Assembly: GCA_963711505.1 (NCBI GenBank) | Contig: CAVQEJ010000003.1 | Location: 124,001 to 188,000, forward strand | Reading direction: 5' to 3' | Source of the DNA: JAGWRA01 sp963711505 | GTDB lineage: Bacteria; Acidobacteriota; Vicinamibacteria; Vicinamibacterales; CAVVIG01 | DNA length: 64,000 nucleotides | Shown: piece by piece, positions 52,859 to 63,372 of the stretch | How positions within the stretch are numbered: the first letter of the stretch is position 1 | Layout: every line of letters starts with the position of its first letter | The notes under the pieces: model-generated | The model's input: the letters and a program-made list of their open reading frames with translations, nothing else | What the model was told of the DNA's origin: nothing | Database searches by the model: none | Made by a program: the position numbers and the translations under genes

Positions 52859-55573
52859 CTATTGCTCTCTGAGCGCCTCCATCGGGTCGATCTGCGCCGC
52901 GCGGCGCGCGGGCAGCCACGCCGCCACTAATCCAACCGCGGCGAGCACGACGATCGCGCCCGTGAGGGTGAGCGGATCATCGGGTTGCAGTCCGTACAGC
53001 AGCACCTTCACGAACCGTGCGACCCAGAGGCTGAGGACGGCGCCGGCGGCGAGCCCGACGCCGATCGCCAGGCTGATCCGGTTCAGGACCATCCGTACGA
53101 TGCTGCCCGGTTGCGCGCCGAGCGCCTTCCGGATCCCGATCTCCGTGCGGCGACGATTCACGTTGTACGACACCACGCCGTAGAGACCGACCGCGGCGAG
53201 CAGCAGGGCCAGCGCGCCAAAGAAGCCCGAGAGCATCGCCAGCACCCGCTCCGTGGACGTTGATTCACGTGCGAGATCGTCCATCGTGTGAAATGTGAAC
53301 TGCACGTTGGGTCCGGCCGCGGAAATCGCAGAGGCCACATCCCTCACAATGGCCGTGGCTGGCCCGTTCTGCGCCTGGGCCACGAGCGTAAGCGCCGGCG
53401 ATGTCGCCGCGGAACGGGACTGGGCCAGGGGGATGTACACCGTCGGCGGCGAGTCGTCGCGCAGCGACCCATAGACGGCATCCCGCACGACGCCCACGAT
53501 CATCATGGGAGGCGGCGCCTGGAGACCTGGCGGCGCAACCTGGGCGATGGTCCGGCCAATGACCGGTCCCGCCGGAAAGAAGCGCTTTGCGAACGCCTGG
53601 CTCACCAATGCGACCCGCGGCGCGCCGTTCGCATCCCGTTGACTGAAGTCGCGTCCCATCACGACCGGTGTGCCCATGGCCGCGAGCCACCCCGGGCCAA
53701 TCGCATTCGCGTCGGTCAGCCGCTCTCCTTGAGGCAGTACGACCCCCGGTGGATTCTCGACCAGCATGTGGAGTACCAGGTTGTCCAGTGGGGCCGCCAC
53801 CGACCAGGCGGCGGATTTCACGCCGGGCGCGGACTGAACCGCGCTGAGCACCGCCTGACGCACATCGGCCGTCAGCCCCCCGCGCATCCGGCCTGCATTG
53901 AGGTTCGCCACGAGGATCGAGGCCTCATCGAAGCCTGGTGACGGGTGCGCCAAGGCGATGAACGTACCCAGGAACAGTCCGGCGCCGATGAGCAGCACCA
54001 GGCAGAGCGCGACTTGCACGGCTACGAGACCCCCGAACGCACGCCGCTTCGAATCGCTCATCTGACGAGGACGTTGATCGATCACCTCGTGTGGCCGCAC
54101 GCCGGTCGCGCGCACCGCCGGCATGACCCCGAACAGCAGCGCGACCAGGATCGAGACACCGGCAGTGAATCCAAGGACCGTCCAGTCGAGCGGTAGATTC
54201 AGCGAGACATGGACGCCGAACGTCGTCAGTTGCGAGACGATCAGGCGGCTGCCCCACGCGGCGAACGCCAGCCCCACGAACCCACCGGCCAACGAGAGCA
54301 GAAGACTCTCGATGAGCAGTTGCCGCACGAGTTGCGTGCGCGAGGCGCCGAGCGCCACCCGCACGCCCAGTTCGTGCCGGCGCGCGTCGGCTCGCGCCAG
54401 AAGGAGATTGGCCAGATTCACGCACGCGATGAGCAGGACGAGAGTGACCACCGCCATGAGGGCGAGGAGCGGCGCCTGGTACTGGTCGCGAACGGGCGAA
54501 GCGGCTCCGGCAGGCGCCGGTCTCCATACCATCGGCCCCCGGAGGTATCCCGCAAGATCCTGCGGGCGCCAGTTCGGCGGCAGCGTCGCCTGCCGGATCG
54601 CCGGCTGCGCCGCCTGCAAGGCTGCGGTGGCGGCCGCTGCGCGCTCTCCCGGGTTGAGCCTGGCCATGACGGCCAGCCAGGAGTTCGCCGGAAGAGTGAG
54701 CAGGTTGCGGCCGTCCAGCAGGGGCTGCGTGCCCAGAGGCACCGCAACATCGAAGCGGTCGCCGACCCAGGGACCGTAGAAGTCCTGGGGGGTCACGCCG
54801 ACGATGCTGAACAGCACGCCATTCAGATTCAGCGGACGTCCGATGATGTCCCCGGCGCCGTTGAAGTGCGTCTGCCAGAAGGTGTAGCTGATGACGGCTG
54901 CGGCGCCGTCAGGGCCGCCACCAGGCTGGTCGTCCTTCGCGGTGAATCCGCGCCCGAGAATCGGCTGCACGCCGAGAACATCGAAGAACCGGCCGCTGAC
55001 GAGAAGTGCCTCGACCGGCTGCGCCTCGCCGTTGGGCGCAAGGTTGAGCTGTCGTCTGCCAAAGGCACACGCTCCGGCGAAGAGATTCGGCCGATCCCGA
55101 ATCTGCTCCCACACCGGATTGCTCCACCAGCTCCGGCCGCCCCGCGGGCCGATCGTGGAGCGGAGCTGTACCAGCCGGTCTGGCCGGTTCACGGGCAGCG
55201 GCCTGAGCACCAGGCTCTCCACGAGGGAGAAGATTGCGGTATTCGCGCCGATCCCGAGCGCGAGCGAGAGGACGGCCACGGCCGTGAAGCCGGGACTGCG
55301 CCGGAGAAACCGCACGGCGCAAACGACGTCGCGGGTGAGGCCATCGACCCACGGCAGGCCACGCGAATCGCGGTGCAACTCCCTGGACCGGTCCATCCCG
55401 CCGAGACTGATCAACGCCCGGCGACGTGCCTCCGACGCGCTGAGTCCCTGCCGGATGTAGTCGTCCACGGCCATCTCGAGATGCGCGGCCAGCTCCTGGT
55501 CGAAGTCATCGTCCAGGTCTCCCTTTCGAAACCAGGCGATCAGCCTCGCGCAGGCCCGGCGAAGAAGGGACAT
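52859..55573 (-). CDS. ADOP-family ABC permease (MacB/FtsX-like), intact
   Basis: A permease of 904 residues, the complete counterpart of the broken copy at 38195-40876. It has an N-terminal helical domain (ACARLIAWFRKGDLDDDFDQ), LSLALGIGANTAIFSLVE, a periplasmic MacB-like domain, a first FtsX unit (LIACVNLANLLLARADARRHE) and a second ending RAAQIDPMEALREQ. There is no ATPase gene nearby. ATG 55573 overlaps the PadR stop as ATGA. The substrate is unknown. Confidence 0.94.
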   Translation of the reverse strand: MSLLRRACARLIAWFRKGDLDDDFDQELAAHLEMAVDDYIRQGLSASEARRRALISLGGMDRSRELHRDSRGLPWVDGLTRDVVCAVRFLRRSPGFTAVAVLSLALGIGANTAIFSLVESLVLRPLPVNRPDRLVQLRSTIGPRGGRSWWSNPVWEQIRDRPNLFAGACAFGRRQLNLAPNGEAQPVEALLVSGRFFDVLGVQPILGRGFTAKDDQPGGGPDGAAAVISYTFWQTHFNGAGDIIGRPLNLNGVLFSIVGVTPQDFYGPWVGDRFDVAVPLGTQPLLDGRNLLTLPANSWLAVMARLNPGERAAAATAALQAAQPAIRQATLPPNWRPQDLAGYLRGPMVWRPAPAGAASPVRDQYQAPLLALMAVVTLVLLIACVNLANLLLARADARRHELGVRVALGASRTQLVRQLLIESLLLSLAGGFVGLAFAAWGSRLIVSQLTTFGVHVSLNLPLDWTVLGFTAGVSILVALLFGVMPAVRATGVRPHEVIDQRPRQMSDSKRRAFGGLVAVQVALCLVLLIGAGLFLGTFIALAHPSPGFDEASILVANLNAGRMRGGLTADVRQAVLSAVQSAPGVKSAAWSVAAPLDNLVLHMLVENPPGVVLPQGERLTDANAIGPGWLAAMGTPVVMGRDFSQRDANGAPRVALVSQAFAKRFFPAGPVIGRTIAQVAPPGLQAPPPMMIVGVVRDAVYGSLRDDSPPTVYIPLAQSRSAATSPALTLVAQAQNGPATAIVRDVASAISAAGPNVQFTFHTMDDLARESTSTERVLAMLSGFFGALALLLAAVGLYGVVSYNVNRRRTEIGIRKALGAQPGSIVRMVLNRISLAIGVGLAAGAVLSLWVARFVKVLLYGLQPDDPLTLTGAIVVLAAVGLVAAWLPARRAAQIDPMEALREQ

Positions 55574-55920
55574 CAGTCACCTCCTTCGCCCGCCGCCAGC
55601 ACGCGGCCGATCACCGCCGTCAGACGCGACCAGTTCGCGCGTTCCGACTTGACCCGGCGCGTGCCCGCTCTCGTGACGGCGTAGTACTTCGCCTTGCGAT
55701 TGTGGTCGGAGACTCCCCAGGATGCGGAAATCCAGCCGCGCTGCTGCAGGCGCACGAGCGAGGCGTAGATCGTTCCCTGGTTGAGCAGAATCTCGTCGCC
55801 GCTCAGTTGCTCGATCCGCCGCGCAATGCCGTAGCCGTGCAAGGGACCCATCGTCGACAGCGTCTGCAGGACCATGAGATCCAGCGTGCCTTGCACCAGG
55901 TCGATCTTGGCGTCCACCAT
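55573..55920 (-). CDS. PadR-family transcriptional regulator
   Basis: A protein of 115 residues with the full PadR pattern: VQGTLDLMVLQTLSTMGPLH, GYGIARRIEQLS, LLNQGTIYASLVRLQQRGWI and DHNRKAKYYAVT. ATG 55920 has GGAGGGC upstream. It is coupled to the intact ADOP gene and probably represses the pair, with derepression by the permease substrate; that is inference from the family. Confidence 0.93.
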   Translation of the reverse strand: MVDAKIDLVQGTLDLMVLQTLSTMGPLHGYGIARRIEQLSGDEILLNQGTIYASLVRLQQRGWISASWGVSDHNRKAKYYAVTRAGTRRVKSERANWSRLTAVIGRVLAAGEGGD

Positions 55921-56083
55921 CAGTGCCCTCCTGTTGTGCTGCCACATGACTGTAGCACGCGGTCCTGTGGCAGGTCCAGAGGAGCCAGGTCGCGGCGTCG
56001 CGCGAAGGCGGGGTGCCACGGCAGTTACGATATGATGCGACCGTGAACGCCCGATGAGCAGCCGCCGAGGAGGCCTGTCCACC

Positions 56084-57800
56084 ATGTCCACGTTTGTCCG
56101 TACGACCGGCGGCTTTGTCCTGCTCGGCCTCCTGCTGGCGACCGCGTCGCCGCGCGCGCAGGCGCCGCAACAGGCCTCGATGGACCGTGACCTGATGGAG
56201 GTCACGGTGCCTCGGCTGCAGCAGCTGTACCGCGACCACAAGTACACGGTGACCCAGGTCGTGACCTGGTACATCGGACCGGATCCATCGGTACAACGGG
56301 GTGTATGGCGCGATTGAAGACCTCGACACCAAGGGAGCGCTCGCCACGGCGGCCCGGGAAGATGCGGAGGCGAGGACCAGCGGCGACGAGGGGCGTGCGC
56401 GGGGCGCTGTGGGGCGTGCCGATCGTGATCAAAGAGAACACCAGCGTGCGCGGGCTGATCACGAGCGACGGGTGGAAAGGCTACAAGATTGCCGGGCACG
56501 AACTGGTTGCGCCGCGCGACGCCACGATCGTGGCGAAGCTGCGGGCCGGCGGGCGCGGTCATCCTCGGCAAGACGAACATGCCCGACTTCGCGGCCAGCG
56601 ACACCAATCGGAGCACCGCCTACGGACGCACGGGCAACGCCTATGACGTGCGGTTCAGCCCGGGCGGATCGTCGGGCGGGACGGTGACGACGGTGACGGC
56701 GAACATGGCGATGCTGGGCACCGGCACGGATACCGGCAATTCGATCCGGATGCCGGCCGCTACGAGCGCCGTGGTTGGGGTCTTTCCGACGCGAGGGCTT
56801 GTCAGCATCGCGGGCATTGCGCCGCTGGATTGGCAGCTCGACAACACCGGGCCGATTGCGCGCGACGTGACCGACGCCGCCATCGCGCTGACGGTGATGG
56901 CGGGCGAGGATCCGATGGACCCCGCTACGGCGGGATTCGGCGAGGAAGGCCGAGCCGGGACCATACACGCAGTATTTGAAGCGCGATGCGCTGAAGGGCA
57001 AGCGATTCGGGGTGCCCGCCTTCATCCTGGAAGGAGCAGGGATTCCCTTTCAGGGGATTCCGGCGGATGCCACAGCGGCCGCCGCGGCTGCGGCGCGGAA
57101 GGACGCGCGGATTGCCTTGCGGCCGGAGACGCGGGCCGCGTTCATGAAAGCGGTTGACGCGCTGCGAGCGGCGGGCGCAACCGTGGTGTTCGACGACTCG
57201 ATTCTGCCGGACCGTTTTGCGGACACCGTGTCGCGCGTGTTCACGCTGCCGTTCATTCGTGAAGGAACCGAGAACTTCCTCGCGCACTACGGGCCGCCGC
57301 AATACCACTCGGCTGGGGCCTACGAGAAGGTGGTCGGGTCGCCGCTGCCGTCGGTCATCATGGGCGGCACCGATGCACACGAGGGTCGGTACCGGGTGGC
57401 GCAGATGCGGTTCGAAGGCAATCCCCAGGCCGACGCCGATGTCCTGAAGCCGCGGCAGCGGTCCCTCGAGCTCTACAACGAGACGCTCGACCGGATGCAT
57501 CTCGACGGCTACGTGTATCCCGCCATCCAGATGCCCCCGCCGGACGAGACCATGCCGCAGGATGGCAGGTTGAGCGGCGGCCCGCACAGCGACACGAGCT
57601 GGGTGAACATGATAGGCGTCCCGGCGGTGGTGGTGCCCGCAGGCTTCTATCCGAGCGGACTGCCGTTCGGGCTCGAGATCTCGACACGCCGCTGGCGGGA
57701 CGGGGATCTGCTGGGGTGGGCCTATGCCTTCGAGCAGGCCACGCACCTCAGGCGGCCGCCGGTGCTGGTGGACAAGGGACTGCTGGCGATCCACCCATAG
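56084..57800 (+). CDS. Secreted amidase-signature enzyme (four frameshifts)
   Basis: An exported hydrolase of about 570 residues. The Ser-Ser-Lys triad is visible: Lys in GVPIVIKEN, Ser in SPGGSSGGT and the second Ser in GTDTGNSIRMPA. The signal peptide is FVRTTGGFVLLGLLLATASP. Four single extra bases near 56277-56283, 56371-56391, 56549-56555 and 56943-56951 interrupt it, the densest cluster of breaks in the window, but no conserved block is missing. An upstream in-frame ATG at 56054 is less likely. True pseudogene status is possible here. Family members cleave diverse amides. Confidence 0.8.
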
Positions 57801-57849
57801 CGCTCTCCGGCCGCGCGATGTGCAATCGGCCGGTGGCCGCGCGGGGGGC

Positions 57850-59254
57850 TCAGAGCTTGTTTCCTCCCGGCGTCGCCGCCTTCTTCGTCGCCTTCAGGAT
57901 CGACTTGCCGTCTTGGAGCCACTCCATCGTGACCCCGGACGTATCCCGGGTGAATTTGACCTCGTTCTTGCCGTCCGCGGACCTGAAATCTGAAGGCGAG
58001 ACCTGATCGTCCAGTTGGAGCGTCGCGGAGTTGTTGTTCTTCGCCTTACTGGTATCGTCGAGGGTGATCGTGAGCGTATCCTTGCCGTCCTTCTTTGGGC
58101 CCAATGCCACCGTCTCTTTGAGCGTTCCATTCGAGTAATCGCCCGGCAGGTCTGCCGCCGCCAGTGCCGGACCATTGCCCGGAGCCGTCGCGGCCGCCGG
58201 CGCGGTCACGGTCGCGGAGGAAAAGCCGCCCTTGAACTCGCTCTCCCTGGGAACGAACCCGAACGCGATGCCCGCGAAGAAGCCCCGCTGATAGCGCGAG
58301 CCGAGCGAGGTGAGTGTGTTGTCGCCGTTGAGGGGTGACTGATGCAGTGCCTGTCCCGCTGGCAGTGTCGCAACGCTGCCGAAGGCCATGCCAGCCGTGA
58401 AGATGAAGCTCCTGCCGAGGACGACGCTGGGGCCAACGAAGTAATGCGGGTTCGAGCTGCCGTTGTCGCCGAGGCCAAATGCGACGCCGAACATCAGGCT
58501 TCTGAAGTATTGTCGGTCGAAATACACGTTGGCCAACGCGACTATGTCATGACGGACGGTGTCGCGGGTGTTCAGGTCCTCTTCCACTGTCTTCTTTCCG
58601 GCCTCGTCCGTCTTGATGTAGAACTTCTGGTCCGTGAGGTTGCTGAAAGAAACGCCGCCACTGAACGACACCTTCCATCCGGGACGTGTCATCACCCACA
58701 GGTCGAACGACACCGGGTAGAGGAGCTGCCCTGTCTGCGCCACCCCGGCCGCACGGCTGGTTTCACCAAGCACTGGCGGGGGAGGGGCACCTGTCGGCTT
58801 TGTCTGAGGGCGTCCAGGCGCTTCGGACACCCCGTCGATGAATGTGATGCTCACGCGGTATTTCGCGAAGTGCTGGTCGTGACGCATCGTGACGCTGGCT
58901 TCTCCAGTCGGGTTGGCGGGTATGCCTCTACTGTCGATACCGCTCGAGGACGTCGCGGGGTTCTGGTCCGTCGGCACCGCCGAAATGGAGTACCCTGAAC
59001 AGCGTCGGGTCCGTCTGCTCGATGATGACCTGAAACAGTTCGCCGTCGCCGATCTCGAGCGCGAACGGCGCGTCCGTTGCTCCAGTCAGGTGCAGGTGGT
59101 CGTACACGAACGTATTGCGTCCGGTCCGCACGATCGGAGGAGGCGTGTGCGTGGGCGCGGTGGCGGTCGACGAGGGGGTCGTCTGGGCCGCCGCGGACTG
59201 AGCCGTCGAAACCACGAGCATTACGGCGAGCGTCCGGAGGATTGCGCGTCTCAT
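57850..59254 (-). CDS. Exported outer-membrane-type protein of unknown function (one frameshift)
   Basis: A protein of about 467 residues. It has a signal peptide (MRRAILRTLAVMLVVSTAQS), a beta-rich region, and after one extra base near 58975-58983 a barrel-like stretch with glycine/aromatic strands (WKVSFSGGVSFSNL, SLMFGVAFGLGDNGSSNPHY, FVGPSVVLGRSFIFTAGM). A separate C-terminal domain of about 100 residues (DLPGDYSNGTLKETV onward, Lys/Asp-rich) follows. It lies 32 nt after the CHAT-domain gene, so the two form an operon. No family is recognised. Confidence 0.7.
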
Positions 59255-59286
59255 GATGGCCCTCTCCTCGAGCTATGCGTGGCGCT

Positions 59287-61461
59287 TCATGGCACACGAA
59301 CGTTCATCGGGCCGTAGAACGAGTACAGGAGACCCAGAGGGTTGTTGTCCCGTTTCAGTTCCGTCAGCCTCGCGTTGCGGACCGCGGTCGAGAGGTTCGT
59401 GCCCTTCAGCACGTCCGTCATCAGGGCGTCGCCAAATCTCATCGCGAACAACGCCCACAGCGGCGCATCGGCCGCCACAACTCCCGACGCGCCAAGATCG
59501 AGGAACGTGTAGGGGAACCCTGCCGCTGCGCCTCCGCTGGTCATCCCGCTGAAGCCCGTGGCGCCCGCATCGCACGCGTTGAGGACGACGACCGGGTGAG
59601 ACAGCAGGAGGGGGCCGTACCCGATCCCGAGCTGCGACTTGACCGTCTTGATCGCAAACGGCGTCACCACCTCTGCGGGATCTCCGAGCTTGAACATCAG
59701 CTTCGCACTCACGAGCGTGCCGCCCGCAGGAGGTGGGGGGATGGGCGTTCCATCGGACCCGTGAATGAATGCGTACATGACCCGCATCGACGCATGGTCC
59801 TGCTGGAGGACCCGCAGAAGATCCGATCTGGACCGTGAAGGCGCGACAGTGACTCCGGAGACCGCCGCCAGGTGGCTGAGCTCCTGGCTCGCCATGCCGC
59901 CGATGGAGGCCGGATCGGGATCGTCAGGCACGGCGACATAATTCACGGTCAGCGTTCCTGAACGGGCCGGCGTGTTCACGTCGCCCTGCCCTGGCAGGAA
60001 CGGTCCTGCAAGCTCGTATTTGAACCCCCAGTAATCCTCGGCCTTGTTCCTTCCAGGCGCGTGCAGGGTGGTCCACGGGCACATCAGGCCGTTCGTGACG
60101 ATGAGGATGCGAAGCGGACGGTCCGTCGCCGTTGTGGCGTTCTCGATCCGCTTGACGATGTCGCTGAGCTTCTGATTGCTGTCGTTGAAGAGATCGTTGT
60201 ACAGCGTGGCTGAAACACCGAGGCCGGTCAGCGCCTTCTGATAGTCCGCCGCCGAGAGCTTGTCTGGCACCGCGTCGTCCCACCAGGGGAGGCCGATGGG
60301 CAACGTTTGCAGCAGCGCCGACGCATCCGGCCGCGTGGTGACGAGGTCCTTCAACGTGCGGTAGACCTGGTCGGCATCGGCCTCGATACTGCTGCGATCT
60401 ACGCTGGCGACGAATGTCGTCCAGGTATCGGGCGCCAGGATCTGCCGCGCCCGATCGCTCACGGCGGCGACCTCGACGTCGGTGCCGGAGCCGGATGATG
60501 AGTTCCTGAAAATGAACATGAAATCGGCGTCCAGTGCCGGGTCGGTCTGGACAGAGGCGGTCTTGTGACCGAGCGTCTGAAGCTCCTGCGCTGTCGACCC
60601 GGGAACGGCATCGAAGCCCGTGTCGGCGGGGCCGTTCATGACCCGTTGCAGCACAGCGTCGTCGTTGCCCGCGCGGGGACTCTCGACCACGATCGTCGCC
60701 ACGACCTTGTCGAGGAGCTGACCGCCCTTGAGCACGGTGAACTCGAGGTGCCCGATGCCGTCGGCGTCCGCCCGCTCACGCGCCGGCGTAAACGTGAAGT
60801 GCACCTCGTCTGACTGACGCGTGTCGCTGTTGTACGTCACCGGCCCGTCCTGCATTACGGTCGCGCAGGCCGTGCAGGTCATGAATACGGTGAGCGGGAC
60901 ACGTCCTCGCTCCTTCAGCAACGTCGGATTGACCGCCCAGTTGCCGAGATCTTCGCCCGCCCGGACGCCCGTCGGAGCGATCCAGAACCGCGCCGTGGCG
61001 GCAGTGCCGGTTGCGACGTGATTCGCGGTTCCCGCGCGCACACCATCAACGGCCACGTGGTATCGAGGTGGTGAAGGAGGCGGAGGTGGCGGAGGTGGCG
61101 GCGATTCACCGCCTCCTTCCACGTGCACCGGTCCAGCCGTGTCCAGGGTGAAGTCCACGGTCGCGGTCAACCCCATCGTCAGCTGGATCGTGCGCCTGAC
61201 GACGCTGAATCCGGAGACCTCCACCGTCACCTGATAGGTGCCTGGGGTCAGTCCCGAGAGCCGGTACCGGCCGGAAGAGTCAGTCGTTGCCGTGAATGGG
61301 CGGCCCGTGATTGCAGAGGTGACGGTCAGCGAGACGCCGGGCAGAACTGCGCCAGAGGTGTCCCGAACGGTGCCGGAGACTGAGAGGGTTACTTGCGCCG
61401 CCAGCAGTGCAGGACTCAGCACGAAACATACGACCGCCAGCAATGGTCCGCGGCAACGCAT
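59287..61461 (-). CDS. Secreted CHAT-domain (caspase-like) protein
   Basis: A protein of 724 residues with a signal peptide (MRCRGPLLAVVCFVLSPALL). It contains a carboxypeptidase-regulatory-like beta domain (SVSGTVRDTSGAVLPGVSLT, about 25-110), a proline tract (about 123-135), an Ig-like region, and a C-terminal CHAT domain with the caspase-type dyad H567 (FIHGSDG) and C630 (VVVLNACDAG). GGAGGTGGGAC precedes ATG 61461. CHAT proteins are usually cytoplasmic effectors or separase-like proteases; an exported one with a surface-type beta domain is unusual. It may process envelope proteins. Confidence 0.85.
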   Translation of the reverse strand: MRCRGPLLAVVCFVLSPALLAAQVTLSVSGTVRDTSGAVLPGVSLTVTSAITGRPFTATTDSSGRYRLSGLTPGTYQVTVEVSGFSVVRRTIQLTMGLTATVDFTLDTAGPVHVEGGGESPPPPPPPPPSPPRYHVAVDGVRAGTANHVATGTAATARFWIAPTGVRAGEDLGNWAVNPTLLKERGRVPLTVFMTCTACATVMQDGPVTYNSDTRQSDEVHFTFTPARERADADGIGHLEFTVLKGGQLLDKVVATIVVESPRAGNDDAVLQRVMNGPADTGFDAVPGSTAQELQTLGHKTASVQTDPALDADFMFIFRNSSSGSGTDVEVAAVSDRARQILAPDTWTTFVASVDRSSIEADADQVYRTLKDLVTTRPDASALLQTLPIGLPWWDDAVPDKLSAADYQKALTGLGVSATLYNDLFNDSNQKLSDIVKRIENATTATDRPLRILIVTNGLMCPWTTLHAPGRNKAEDYWGFKYELAGPFLPGQGDVNTPARSGTLTVNYVAVPDDPDPASIGGMASQELSHLAAVSGVTVAPSRSRSDLLRVLQQDHASMRVMYAFIHGSDGTPIPPPPAGGTLVSAKLMFKLGDPAEVVTPFAIKTVKSQLGIGYGPLLLSHPVVVLNACDAGATGFSGMTSGGAAAGFPYTFLDLGASGVVAADAPLWALFAMRFGDALMTDVLKGTNLSTAVRNARLTELKRDNNPLGLLYSFYGPMNVRVP

Positions 61462-61628
61462 GTCCCACCTCCATACACCGGCGTGAGCGACGCAAACGGA
61501 TGAGATGAGGGAGCCGAAGGGTCGCACATCTCCAGATATCAGGACAAGGGGTTTTCGCCATCGCCGAGATGACCGAACCCTGACAACGGTGCCCTGCCAG
61601 AAGCGGAAATGGCGCGCGACTGCCTGGC

Positions 61629-62132
61629 CTAACACATTCTCCCGTCAACACTTGCTCGTCGGTATCCGTCGTGGTGAGTCTTCGGTGGTCCGCTTGGTCT
61701 GCGCGATGAAGATATTGTGAAGGCTGATGCGATCTCCTGGTCCTGTCGGAGCGCCTCGAGCAGGTCGACCCGGCTCGTGCGGCGCGCCGGGACCAAGCTG
61801 GCCAGCGCGGCGGCCGCCACGAGTACCGATGTCATCAGCGCCGCGGTAAGGGCGTCCAGCGGGCGAGCTCCTGCGACGACATTGGCGAGAACCAGGCCAT
61901 GGGGGCCAGCAGTTCCGCCGGCGAGTGCGGAGTGGTCGGGGCTGGATCGCACGTGCCGTGGAGGCGGCGCACGCTCGCGCAGAAACCCGGCACGAACGCC
62001 TGGATTGCCGGCGCATTGAGGTGCACGGGGTGATCGACGCGGACGGCGACGAGGCGCAGCGACTTCGCGGCCGTCCGGCGGCACCGAGGGTGACCGCAAG
62101 CAGCGCGGCGGTGAACCTGCTCGAGTGCGCAT
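61629..62132 (-). pseudogene. Remnant of an ADOP permease C-terminus
   Basis: One minus frame contains ALMTSVLVAAAALASLVPAR, then RTSRVDLLEALRQD, a normal FtsX/ADOP end (compare RAAQIDPMEALREQ and RASRVSPLIALQSGD in the other two). Upstream sequence is scrambled over several frames, the usual stop after ALRQD is lost, and no PadR gene is attached. Only the last 60 or so codons are recognisable. Confidence 0.55.
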
Positions 62133-62379
62133 GCGGTGCCAGGTTCAACAGGTGCGCGTGGCGCGATGACACGCCGATGGCTCTTCTATCGCGGCCGCCC
62201 GCGCAGCCGTTCAACCTGCACCTGCAGCGCCAGAACCGCCACTCCGCGACGCTGGCGGCGGCCGCCTTCCGGCAAATGGGCTTGACTGCGTGCGACGACT
62301 CGCTGACGATAAAGCCCTGTCGGGGTCGGCGTTCCGCCGACGGTCCGTTGCGGTCGGAGATGCGGGCGGGAGGCGTGTG

Positions 62380-63372
62380 GTGATCTACGCGGCGGTTGTG
62401 CTCGCCTCCGGGCTGCTTTCCATTTTCATCACGCCGGTGGTTCGTGTCGTCGCGGTGCGCCTGGGCGTGGTTGACCTGCCGGGCGCGCGCAAAATCCACT
62501 CACAGGCGGTAGCGCGGATGGGCGGCCTCGCGGTGGCGTCGGCCGCGGTGTGCGGCCTCGCCGCCGTGGCGGCTGTGGCGCCGCGACTCGGGTGGCACGC
62601 GCTTCGCCTCGACCGCCGGATGCTGGCACTGGTTGCCGGAGGAGGCCTGGTCTTCGCGGTTGGACTGATGGACGACATCCGAACGGTGCCGCCAGCCGTG
62701 AAGCTCTCCGTTCAGGTCGCGGCCGCGGGCATGGTCGTCGCGTACGGCGTGACGATCGACGCCGTGACTCTCGATGGCGTGACGTACCACCTCGGCTGGG
62801 CCACCGTGCCGGTCACGCTGGCGTGGATCGTGGGCATCACCAACGCGTTCAACCTGATTGACGGCCTCGACGGCCTGGCGACCGGGCTCGCGGTCATTGC
62901 CGCCGCGACGTGCGCGACGATTCTGGCAGTCCGCGGTTACGAGGACAACGCGCTGGTGCTGGTGGCCCTGCTCGGCGCCGCGGCGGGGTTCCTCCTGTAC
63001 AATTTCCATCCGGCGTCGATCTTTCTCGGCGACTCGGGCAGCCTGCTCATCGGCTTCGCCCTGGCCACCACCGCCATCATGGGATTCCAGAAGGGGGCGA
63101 CCGCCCTGGCCGTCGGCGCGCCGCTCCTGATCTTCGCGCTGCCGATCGCCGACACGCTGGCGTCGATCTGGCGGCGCCTCGCCGATTCGTCCCGTTCCGC
63201 GCCGGCACCCGGCCGGTTGGGATTGCTGGCGAGCGTCGTGCAAGCCGATCGGCGCCATATCCATCACCGCCTGGTGGCGGGGGGACTGTCGCATCGGCAG
63301 GCCGTGCTGGTGCTGTACGCCCTGGCGCTGGGGTTGTCGCTCCTCGCCCTGTTCACGATCCGGACGACGTGA
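62380..63372 (+). CDS. WecA/TagO-type polyprenyl-phosphate glycosyl-1-phosphate transferase
   Basis: A membrane enzyme of about 330 residues that transfers a sugar-1-phosphate (typically GlcNAc) from a UDP-sugar to undecaprenyl phosphate, the first step of surface glycan synthesis. Motifs: LMDDIRTVPP, NAFNLIDGLDGLATG, FLGDSGSLL and HIHHRL. GTG 62380 is chosen because GGAGG lies 6 nt upstream; 62377 is the alternative. Its stop overlaps the next gene as GTGA. It is intact. Confidence 0.9.
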   Translation: MIYAAVVLASGLLSIFITPVVRVVAVRLGVVDLPGARKIHSQAVARMGGLAVASAAVCGLAAVAAVAPRLGWHALRLDRRMLALVAGGGLVFAVGLMDDIRTVPPAVKLSVQVAAAGMVVAYGVTIDAVTLDGVTYHLGWATVPVTLAWIVGITNAFNLIDGLDGLATGLAVIAAATCATILAVRGYEDNALVLVALLGAAAGFLLYNFHPASIFLGDSGSLLIGFALATTAIMGFQKGATALAVGAPLLIFALPIADTLASIWRRLADSSRSAPAPGRLGLLASVVQADRRHIHHRLVAGGLSHRQAVLVLYALALGLSLLALFTIRTT

